Under the pieces are notes generated by a model. The model did no database searches and had not been told where the DNA came from. It saw only the letters and a list, made by a program, of their open reading frames with translations. Shown here one piece after another: positions 1 through 5,346 of a DNA stretch of 5,346 nt (its first letter is position 1; every line of letters starts with the position of its first letter). A program made the position numbers and the translations under genes. Origin of the DNA: an uncultured bacterium (lineage in GTDB: Bacteria; Bdellovibrionota_C; UBA2361; SZUA-149; CALKYB01); assembly GCA_938022485.1 (NCBI GenBank), contig CALIEE010000010.1:1-5346 (forward strand). The letters are read 5' to 3'.

Positions 1-647
1 AATCTAATTTTTCTCTTTTCGGAATTGCTGCTGGCTATTGTCCCGGATAGATTCCTAGGATCTACTTCATAGGTTTGGCTCCTAGACCGCGAAGCCCTTG
101 GTGAAGGATGAGTAGAGGATGCAGTTGCAGACCTGTTTTGATTTCTCGCACTACGTCTCGGCAAGTTTGTGTTGCGTGGCGATCTCGCTTGGTTAAACTG
201 TTCGGCTTGTATTCCGACTTGAGTTCCTGCCGGTTTAAGTACAAGTGCGGCAGGTTTAGTTAAAGGTCTAATTCTTCTCAAGTCCCGATAAATTTTTTCT
301 GGAATACGAGCAGGGCCTTTAATGACGGCTCCACCAGATTTTCTTTCCAAAAGAAAAGCCTCTCGCTCAGGGAGGTAATAAAGGTGGGTTTTATAGTTGC
401 CCCAAAAACTCTTTTTAACTGACAAGGCGTCCGGGGTTCCTTCGCTTCTTATGAAACCTCTGGTTATTGGACTATCTTTGATATTTTCAGCTAAATACTG
501 ATTGGTTAATACGTAGGGGTTGTTTTCATCTAGTCTATAAACGCCTTGATTAGCCAATTCCTTTCTAACGGAAACTCGACTGCAGCCGCTGGTTAGAAGA
601 AAGGAGAGGGCTAGAATACAGGTTAAAGCAAATTTATTGTCTTTCAT
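1..647 (-). CDS. Putative outer-membrane lipoprotein of unknown function, partial (3' end beyond window)
   Basis: The frame opens with ATG at 647 and stays open to the left edge, giving 215 complete codons with no stop. The N-terminus is a lipoprotein signal peptide: K2 and K5, a hydrophobic stretch at about residues 6-18, then T-S-G-C with the lipidated cysteine at C22. Position -3 is Thr, which is permitted but less usual than Leu. Residue +2 is Ser rather than Asp, which by the Lol rule predicts the outer membrane. Residues about 30-130 look folded, with aromatic patches (FWGNYKTHLYYLPERE, 81-96) and a GGAVIKGPARIP segment (105-116). Residues about 153-193 are rich in Arg, Ser and Asn and probably disordered. 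I do not recognise the family. It lies 18 bases after mreB and has its own Shine-Dalgarno, so it is probably cotranscribed with mreB. A role in envelope or wall assembly is inferred from that position only. Confidence 0.8.
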   Translation of the reverse strand, partial: MKDNKFALTCILALSFLLTSGCSRVSVRKELANQGVYRLDENNPYVLTNQYLAENIKDSPITRGFIRSEGTPDALSVKKSFWGNYKTHLYYLPEREAFLLERKSGGAVIKGPARIPEKIYRDLRRIRPLTKPAALVLKPAGTQVGIQAEQFNQARSPRNTNLPRRSARNQNRSATASSTHPSPRASRSRSQTYEVDPRNLSGTIASSNSEKRKIR

Positions 648-655
648 ATTAACAG

Positions 656-659
656 CTCC
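656..659 (-). promoter_or_regulatory. Ribosome binding site of the lipoprotein gene
   Basis: GGAG lies 8 bases upstream of the ATG at 645-647, inside the 18-base gap after the mreB stop. It supports this start and independent ribosome loading within the operon. Confidence 0.65.
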
Positions 660-665
660 AGATAA

Positions 666-1916
666 CTAGCTAATGCAAACCTGTTTCATGTCTTTGAAAG
701 ACTCTAAAACTTGCCCCGATCCTCTAACAATCGCGGTTAAAGGATTTTGGGAACGTGTAAATTTTAGCCCAGTTTCAAGACTAAGTCTTTCTGGAAGTCC
801 AGCTAGTAGTGCTCCACCTCCTGCTATATAGATTCCCTTTTTTATAATATCCTCTGCTAACTCAGGGCTGGTCCTCTCTAGGGCTCGAATTACAGCTTCC
901 ACTATCGCGGTCACAGGTTCTTTTAAAGCTTTTCTAACAACTGAATCGTCTACAATAAGTTCTCTAGGAACCCCTGTAGCCAAATCTCTCCCGAAAACTT
1001 TCATTTCTCTAGTTTCGTTCATTGGCATTGCCGAGCCAATGTTAAGCTTTAAACGTTCCGCTTCAAATATTCCTATTTGTATGTTGTAGGTTCTTCGAAT
1101 GTGGTGCTCGATGGCTTCATCCATTTCGTCACCAGCAATTCTTACTGATTCCGCATAAGCTGTGGCGCCCATAGAAATGACGGCCACTTCGGTAGTTCCA
1201 CCACCTATGTCGACTATCATACTCCCAGAAGGCTCCGTAACAGGTAACCCTGCACCAACAGCTGCTGCCATGGGTTCTTCAATTAAGTGAACATGGCGAG
1301 CGCCACTCGCAAGGGCCGCATCAACGACGGCTCTTTTTTCCACCATCGTAATTCCTGATGGAACGCTAACCACTAAGGTAGGACGTCTTAGCTGCCATTT
1401 ACTATTCACTCTGGTGATGAAATCTTTAATCATCAGGTGGGTCATTTCAAAATCAGCGATTACACCATCTTTTAGTGGTCTTACGCACCTGACAGTGGAA
1501 GAGGTTTTCCCGTACATCCCTTTGGCAGCCTGACCTACAGCTACAACTTTACCATCTTTGTCATTTACAGCCACGACACTTGGCTCATTTAGAATAATGC
1601 CTCTCCCTTTAACATAAATAAGGGTATTGGCAGTTCCTAAATCCATGGCCATATCGTGGCAAACCCAACCATTGAAGAAACTTCTTAAGCCGCCTTGATT
1701 ATCAGTTAGTCCGGGCTCTTGGCGGTTAGCTCTAATATTCTGGGAGCTTGGGGTTTCCATGAGGGGATTTGCTCTGAGGTGGTCTGATTTGTTTTCTCCT
1801 TCACGAATCAAGTCGTGTTGAATTAGTCCATCTTGGTTTTCAACCAATTTACCTGACCGTCGATCAAACTCTTCCACCGTGTATTTTAGATCTTCTGATT
1901 TCACTGATTGCGACAT
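666..1916 (-). CDS. mreB: Rod shape-determining protein MreB with an N-terminal extension
   Basis: This is a bacterial actin homologue that forms ATP-dependent membrane-bound filaments and guides elongation-mode peptidoglycan synthesis. All the actin-fold ATP-binding motifs are visible: phosphate-1 DLGTANTL (92-99), the segment SVPSGITMVEKRAV (184-197), connect-1 LIEEPMAAAVGAG (211-223), phosphate-2 VDIGGGTTEV (235-244), AERLKLNIGSA (286-296) and the adenosine motif GIYIAGGGALL (361-371). The C-terminus ends where MreB normally ends. The protein is 416 residues against about 340-350 usually. The excess is a polar, probably disordered N-terminal extension of about 77 residues placed before GLRSFFNGWVCHD (76-88), which aligns with the usual MreB N-terminal membrane-binding helix. 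The start is supported by AAGGGG just upstream. Neighbours are the GAF-protein gene 8 bases before and a lipoprotein gene 18 bases after. mreC and mreD do not follow, so a paralogous MreB cannot be excluded. The family assignment is very secure. Confidence 0.97.
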   Translation of the reverse strand: MSQSVKSEDLKYTVEEFDRRSGKLVENQDGLIQHDLIREGENKSDHLRANPLMETPSSQNIRANRQEPGLTDNQGGLRSFFNGWVCHDMAMDLGTANTLIYVKGRGIILNEPSVVAVNDKDGKVVAVGQAAKGMYGKTSSTVRCVRPLKDGVIADFEMTHLMIKDFITRVNSKWQLRRPTLVVSVPSGITMVEKRAVVDAALASGARHVHLIEEPMAAAVGAGLPVTEPSGSMIVDIGGGTTEVAVISMGATAYAESVRIAGDEMDEAIEHHIRRTYNIQIGIFEAERLKLNIGSAMPMNETREMKVFGRDLATGVPRELIVDDSVVRKALKEPVTAIVEAVIRALERTSPELAEDIIKKGIYIAGGGALLAGLPERLSLETGLKFTRSQNPLTAIVRGSGQVLESFKDMKQVCIS

Positions 1917-1920
1917 CTTA

Positions 1921-1926
1921 CCCCTT
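1921..1926 (-). promoter_or_regulatory. Ribosome binding site of mreB, overlapping the upstream stop codon
   Basis: AAGGGG lies 4 bases before the mreB ATG at 1914-1916 and shares its two A's with the TAA stop (1925-1927) of the GAF-protein gene. The arrangement suggests translational coupling. It is also the main evidence that mreB begins at 1916 and not at an internal start closer to the conserved core. Confidence 0.7.
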
Positions 1927-3634
1927 AGCTAGACTGATATTTTTCTTTTTCAAGACTTAATTGTAGAGCCTTTCTTATAAGCTCAGTCAAAGTTTCCCCA
2001 TCTTTTGGACTCTTAGTTACAACGAATCTTGCTCCAGAAATCAAGCTCTCCCCGATTTTTCCTTGCTCAATAGTTTGTGAGGAACTCAGCTCTAGTCTCT
2101 GTATTTGACTGCAAATCCTGTGGATAAAACCATCAACTTGTCCTGACGGGGTCAGGACAAGTATGGAGTTGTCATAAAGTCGGCAGGAGAGAGAATTTTC
2201 GAGTTTAAGCTGTTCAACCAACCGGTCAATTTTACTTTTTATTTCCTCACAGTTTTCAATTCCCAAAGAGAGCTCTAATTCCGAAAAACAATTAAAACTA
2301 ATTTTGATCAAACTATGTCCCGCTGGCTCGTTTTTTATTCGGTTGCTAGCCAAGAGCTTGAATTGACGCCAGCCTGGTAGCGACGAATGGCCAGGGGATG
2401 ATTTATACTGGTTAAGGAGCCTCAAATGCTCAAGTCTCTTGGAGAGAGTGCTAGCTATCTTTTCGACGGCAGCAATCTCAGATGCATCAAAAGCTTCGTG
2501 TGGGCGACTGAGTAAAATAAATGCCCCCGCTTCTTTTCCCAATGAGCTGAAAGGTATTGAGAGAAAGGACCTTTGCTTCATGTCATCGGCTGGCATTGCA
2601 TGCACACTTCTGTCCTTAAAAAGAATCTTCTTATGTTTAGCTACTAGGTCAAGTAGGCGGTGTTCTTTTTGTTGATCTTCCACACTGTAATATTTAGCCG
2701 AGCCAATTCCCTGCTCCGCTGTTGTTACAATCGCTAAAGCATCTCTGCTGATTAGATTGGGGGAGAGTTTGGAAGCTCGGGTCATTAATTCATTCTCGTT
2801 CTGGCAATTGCCAAGGTCTTCGAGAAGAGTTTCAAGTAGAGAAGGGTTGACCTTTATAGTTGAGGGCTTGTCTTCGATCTTTTGATGAAGCTTTAAGAGA
2901 GTCGCCGCCTGATTGCAAAATCCCATCAGTAGTTTTTCGGTTTTCTTTGAAAAGTCGTAACTTTTGGTGCTGTCACAAACCAACACCCCCAGTAGCTCTT
3001 CAGTTTGGCTAAGAATGGGAAGAGCGCAAAAACTTTTTAGTGGTTGAGCATCACCATAGTACAAAAGGGAAGAAGAGTCGTGGTTAAAGGGGCAAATAGT
3101 GAGTTTGGTCTTAGCCTCTGCAACCCATCCGACCAAACCAGCTCCATATGCTATCTCCGCAGCTTCAACGAAATCCGCGCTAAGAGTTTGAGCTCCTCCG
3201 GTAAAAAGAACTTCTTTTTCATTGTCTGCTAAGAAAATTGCAGCAGTGTAGGACTCAGTAACATTGGCAATTAGTTGGCAAAGGGAAGCTAAGTGACTCT
3301 CCACTCCTAGTAGTTCTAATTTCTTTGAAGGCTTTTCCTGTTCAAGACTGGCGATGTTTCCCACTGGGTTTTGTAAAGCCGAGCTTTCAAAAGGCAAGGC
3401 TGGGGCAGGCGCTTCTTCGTCGAGATGAACTGAAGTGTTGCGGGGAGTAGTTTCAGGATTGTCCCAACTTGCGGTTGCTGTAGATTGAAGAAAGGGCCTA
3501 CCGTCTTCAGTACTAAGGTCGCTTTCTAGTAGTAAGTTTTGTTGTGTGGAGGACAGATTATTGGCCTCTTGTTTTGTTTTTTCTATTTCAGCTTCTGCAG
3601 TAAGAAAAAAAATATCCTCAGCTTTTCTGCTCAT
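1925..3634 (-). CDS. GAF-GAF sensory protein with a degenerate GGDEF-like C-terminal domain
   Basis: This 569-residue protein has no signal peptide or membrane segment, so it is probably cytoplasmic. Residues 1-105 are polar and probably disordered, with a possible short helix or coiled coil near the start. Residues about 112-248 resemble a GAF domain, with the typical AGLVGWVAEAK helix (165-175) and the SFCALPIL...LLGVLVCDS core (201-222). Residues about 266-408 look like a second GAF domain (RSFLSIPF 355-362, AFILLSRP 371-378). Residues about 418-565 follow the GGDEF pattern: LPGWRQF at the start, LIKISFNCF in place of the metal-binding LDIDxFK, RLYDNSILVL (485-494) where R-x-GGDEF-x-x-L is expected, and a C-terminal ELIRKAL helix. 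Metal-binding and catalytic residues are absent, so cyclase activity is unlikely. GAF domains commonly bind small ligands or cyclic nucleotides; the ligand here is unknown. The ATG at 3634 is the earliest usable start because an in-frame TAG lies at 3641-3643, but its Shine-Dalgarno is weak (GGA 9 bases upstream). Tight spacing to mreB suggests a shared operon. Confidence 0.85.
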   Translation of the reverse strand: MSRKAEDIFFLTAEAEIEKTKQEANNLSSTQQNLLLESDLSTEDGRPFLQSTATASWDNPETTPRNTSVHLDEEAPAPALPFESSALQNPVGNIASLEQEKPSKKLELLGVESHLASLCQLIANVTESYTAAIFLADNEKEVLFTGGAQTLSADFVEAAEIAYGAGLVGWVAEAKTKLTICPFNHDSSSLLYYGDAQPLKSFCALPILSQTEELLGVLVCDSTKSYDFSKKTEKLLMGFCNQAATLLKLHQKIEDKPSTIKVNPSLLETLLEDLGNCQNENELMTRASKLSPNLISRDALAIVTTAEQGIGSAKYYSVEDQQKEHRLLDLVAKHKKILFKDRSVHAMPADDMKQRSFLSIPFSSLGKEAGAFILLSRPHEAFDASEIAAVEKIASTLSKRLEHLRLLNQYKSSPGHSSLPGWRQFKLLASNRIKNEPAGHSLIKISFNCFSELELSLGIENCEEIKSKIDRLVEQLKLENSLSCRLYDNSILVLTPSGQVDGFIHRICSQIQRLELSSSQTIEQGKIGESLISGARFVVTKSPKDGETLTELIRKALQLSLEKEKYQSS

Positions 3635-3676
3635 CAGGCACTATCCAAACAATTTAAATTACTGTTAAACGCAATG

Positions 3677-3695
3677 GCTGGAACACCTCTCCAGC
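3677..3695 (-). repeat. Inverted repeat in the presumed leader of the GAF-protein gene
   Basis: GCTGGA and TCCAGC form a perfect 6-base stem around a 7-base loop. Read on the minus strand, the loop is GAGGTGT, which resembles a Shine-Dalgarno. The structure ends about 42 bases before the start codon. It could be a leader hairpin, but a stem this short can also arise by chance. Confidence 0.3.
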
Positions 3696-3853
3696 TCGGC
3701 CAGATTGGGGAAGATTACGAACGGCCTTTTAACCGAAGCGCATTCAAAGCGATATTATCGATAAAAATAATGAGCAAATCCCCCACTTACTACAACTCGC
3801 TTAAAGTAACAAAGGGCGCACTGGGCCACAAGTGATGAATTGTTAAGATCTTT

Positions 3854-3871
3854 AAGGATATCGTAATCCTT
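3854..3871. repeat. Inverted repeat AAGGAT-6-ATCCTT
   Basis: A perfect 6-base stem surrounds a 6-base loop in mid-gap. No T-run follows on either strand, so it is not a standard intrinsic terminator. It could be an operator-like site or chance. Confidence 0.25.
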
Positions 3872-3952
3872 GATGGGCTTTCTAGTCGTCGCTCAGCAGC
3901 CGTCCTTACTGCCACCATTTAAGAATAGAACTTGGTCCTTCCTCAGCCTTAG

Positions 3953-3971
3953 AGTGTCTGGATTAGACACT
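3953..3971 (-). repeat. Inverted repeat just after the RNase gene stop, possible 3' end hairpin
   Basis: AGTGTCT and AGACACT form a perfect 7-base stem with a 5-base loop, beginning 9 bases past the stop codon of the RNase gene. Its position suits an mRNA 3'-end or processing hairpin. The stem is only about half GC and no T-run follows on the minus strand (CTAAGGCTGAGG), so intrinsic termination is not supported. Confidence 0.4.
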
Positions 3972-3980
3972 GCCTCTTAG

Positions 3981-5346
3981 CTATTCAGATCTAGGTGCTG
4001 AAGACTCCGGAGCAGGACGACTGGCCGAGCTAGAATCAGATTTTTTGCCGTCTTTTTCTGGTTTTTTTGCTTGCTCTGGCTTTGACTCATTTCCTTGAGC
4101 CTCTTTTGCTTTACCGTTATTTCCGCGGCGATTATCTCTTCTTCCTGAGCCTCGTGATCGTTGCTTTTTTTCTTCCGAACTACTCCTACGATTGCCACCT
4201 CTTCTTGAGGGCCTTTTTTTACCTGCAGATCTTGTTCTGTCGCCTCTTTTATTTCTTTGACCACTGTCCGATCTGGGCTCAGAGGCTCCAGAGTCAAGTT
4301 CTAATTCATATTCGTGTTGTTTAAGACCGCTGTGAGGAAAGACCATGATTTTGACGTTGGTCTGTTGTTCAATGGCGACAATCTCAGATCTCTTTTCATT
4401 AAGTAGAAAAAAAGCTCCGGACGGACTCATTCTAATATTAATTTTCTCAATACCACCAGCAAAAGCAGTGCTCTCAATCTTCCTGAATGCCTCCAAAGCA
4501 GCGGATTTTGAAGTCTTAATTCTACCTCTTCCGTCACAATAGTGGCAGGTTGTGTAACGTTGACTAGCCAACGAAGTTTTTAACCTTTGCCGTGACATTT
4601 CCAGTAATCCAAACTTGGAAATCCTAGACATTTCAACTTTAGCCTTATCTCGCTTAAGGGCTTCTTTGAGAGTCTTCTCGACAACAAGCCTGTGTCTTTT
4701 ATCAAGCATGTCGATAAAGTCGATAACAACTAGTCCACCAAGATCTCTTAGCCTAAGTTGAGTCGCTATAGTTTTGGCAGCCTCTTTATTAGTCGCAAAG
4801 GCTGTTTCCTCGACGTCTGACTGCCCGGTAGAACGACCGGAGTTGACGTCAACTGCTACGACGGCCTCTGTTGTGTCGATAACAATAGAACCGCCACTGG
4901 GTAGAGTAACTTCAGGACTGTCGATAGCCTCAATTTGGTTGTCGAGCATGAAGTTTGAAAAGAGAGGTCGATCTTCTTGGTAAAATTGAATCTTGTCTTT
5001 GAATGAAGGAACGTTTTTTTGAACGAACTCTTCCACGTTATTGAAAACATCCTTCTCATCGATCAGAATTTCTTCTATATCGGCAGTTAGAAAATCTCTA
5101 ACGGTCCGGATAGCCAAGTTGCTTTCTGTAAAGAGAGGATAGGGGGTGGGAGGATTTTCTAATGATTTGGTCACTACTTCTCGCCAAATATTAAGAAGAT
5201 TATCCAAGTCCCCTTGAAGTTCTGGGCCTGATTTGTCGATTCCAGCGGTACGAACAATTACACTCATTCCTGGAGGTACTTTTAAGTTTTGAACGGCTTG
5301 TCGTAAACGAGTTCTCTGCCCGGCGTCACTAATTTTTCTTGAAACT
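3981..5346 (-). CDS. Ribonuclease E/G family endoribonuclease, partial (5' end beyond window)
   Basis: This is a single-strand-specific endoribonuclease that initiates mRNA decay and processes rRNA and tRNA precursors. The frame is open from the right edge (454 residues visible); the ATG at 5267 is internal, since the preceding codons continue the family sequence (VSRKIS...NLKVPPGMSVIVRTAG). Numbering from that Met, the DNase I-like catalytic segment includes LPSGGSIVID (122-131), AVDVNS with D140, and VIDFIDM with D183. The 43-residue spacing equals that of D303 and D346 in E. coli RNase E. C241-H-Y-C244 matches the Zn-link CPRC, again at the same distance (58) from the second Asp. Residues about 254-325 correspond to the small domain (LLNEKRSEI, 288-296). 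A basic, Ser/Arg/Lys/Gly-rich tail of about 100 residues follows. The upstream S1/5'-sensor part is outside the window. The core resembles RNase E, but the tail is far shorter than that of E. coli RNase E, so I leave rne versus rng open. Confidence 0.96.
   Translation of the reverse strand, partial: VSRKISDAGQRTRLRQAVQNLKVPPGMSVIVRTAGIDKSGPELQGDLDNLLNIWREVVTKSLENPPTPYPLFTESNLAIRTVRDFLTADIEEILIDEKDVFNNVEEFVQKNVPSFKDKIQFYQEDRPLFSNFMLDNQIEAIDSPEVTLPSGGSIVIDTTEAVVAVDVNSGRSTGQSDVEETAFATNKEAAKTIATQLRLRDLGGLVVIDFIDMLDKRHRLVVEKTLKEALKRDKAKVEMSRISKFGLLEMSRQRLKTSLASQRYTTCHYCDGRGRIKTSKSAALEAFRKIESTAFAGGIEKINIRMSPSGAFFLLNEKRSEIVAIEQQTNVKIMVFPHSGLKQHEYELELDSGASEPRSDSGQRNKRGDRTRSAGKKRPSRRGGNRRSSSEEKKQRSRGSGRRDNRRGNNGKAKEAQGNESKPEQAKKPEKDGKKSDSSSASRPAPESSAPRSE
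3984..4292 (-). other. Low-complexity basic C-terminal tail of the RNase E/G protein
   Basis: This stretch encodes about 103 residues after ELELD. It is dominated by Arg, Lys, Ser, Gly, Asn and Glu, with clusters such as KKRPSRRGGNRRSSSEEKK, then becomes Lys/Glu-rich and Ser/Pro-rich toward the end. It is very probably disordered, and the Arg-rich part probably binds RNA, as in RNase E tails. No E. coli-type enolase- or PNPase-binding motif is recognisable. Confidence 0.7.

Larger units (their letters stand above)
3635..3980. other. 346-base intergenic region, probable leader and promoter of the GAF-mreB-lipoprotein operon
   Basis: No convincing protein or tRNA gene is visible. The stretch separates the RNase gene stop (3981-3983) from the GAF-protein start and is long compared with the 8- and 18-base gaps downstream. 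It contains several short inverted repeats, listed separately, and AT-rich tracts at 3749-3772 and 3647-3670. Two perfect 10-base palindromes are present, TTATCGATAA (3755-3764) and AATTTAAATT (3651-3660). A minus-strand promoter is expected here, but no pair of hexamers with good spacing is strong enough to call. No run of T's after a GC-rich stem was found on either strand. Confidence 0.5.

Noticed and set aside
62..244. Minus-strand 60-codon frame inside the lipoprotein gene
   Set aside because: It lies in another frame of the lipoprotein coding region, which has a signal peptide, a lipobox and a Shine-Dalgarno; the short frame has none.
1940..2383. Active diguanylate cyclase
   Set aside because: The GGDEF signature and the metal-binding Asp positions are replaced, so only a degenerate domain can be supported.
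3634..3636. TGATG stop-start overlap suggesting a leader peptide coupled to the GAF gene
   Set aside because: The upstream frame ending in this TGA has no ATG or GTG start after its previous stop at 3715-3717; only a TTG four codons before the end, or rare codons, could start it.
3677..3740. tRNA-like gene, because of a GTTCGTAATC segment on the minus strand
   Set aside because: No acceptor stem, D-arm or anticodon arm could be paired around it.
3674..3835. Plus-strand reading frame of 53 codons in the gap (with a longer in-frame version from 3539)
   Set aside because: No Shine-Dalgarno before either start, no recognisable protein features, and the long version overlaps the 5' end of the GAF-protein gene on the opposite strand.
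3790..3918. Minus-strand reading frame of 42 codons in the gap, starting ATG at 3918
   Set aside because: No ribosome binding site at a proper distance and no recognisable composition; a frame this short is expected by chance.
3953..3971. Intrinsic terminator for the RNase gene
   Set aside because: The stem is well placed, but it is short and has no following T-run on the minus strand.
3977..4297. Minus-strand 106-codon frame inside the RNase tail region
   Set aside because: It is the shifted frame of the low-complexity Arg/Ser/Lys-rich tail, whose codon bias keeps another frame open; the RNase frame is continuous and explains the sequence.

Overview
The window holds four genes, all reading on the minus strand, so the transcriptional order runs from the right edge to the left. 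It is moderately AT-rich and compact. The gene content suggests a Gram-negative rod-shaped bacterium: an RNase E/G endonuclease, the actin-like shape protein MreB, and a lipoprotein with an outer-membrane-type +2 residue. The proteins do not closely match a model organism that I can name. A deltaproteobacterial-type or uncultured Gram-negative lineage is only a guess.

Right to left: (1) 5346-3981, the C-terminal part of an RNase E/G-family ribonuclease, cut by the window edge, with an intact catalytic core and a short basic disordered tail. (2) 3980-3635, a 346-base gap with several short inverted repeats and no convincing gene; it probably carries the leader and promoter of the next operon. 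(3) 3634-1925, a cytoplasmic GAF-GAF protein ending in a domain that looks like a degenerate GGDEF (diguanylate cyclase fold without its active site). (4) 1916-666, MreB with an unusual hydrophilic N-terminal extension of about 77 residues. (5) 647-1, the 5' part of an unrecognised lipoprotein that runs off the left edge.

Genes 3-5 are separated by only 8 and 18 bases. mreB and the lipoprotein gene each have a Shine-Dalgarno sequence in the gap before them, so the three are very likely one operon. The most interesting reading is a cell-shape module: a probable ligand-sensing pseudo-cyclase protein, a modified MreB and an envelope lipoprotein made together. Linkage of mre genes to an RNase E/G gene is known in enterobacteria (mreBCD-yhdE-rng). 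Here mreC and mreD do not follow mreB within the window. The functional link between the sensor protein and MreB is inferred from gene order only.
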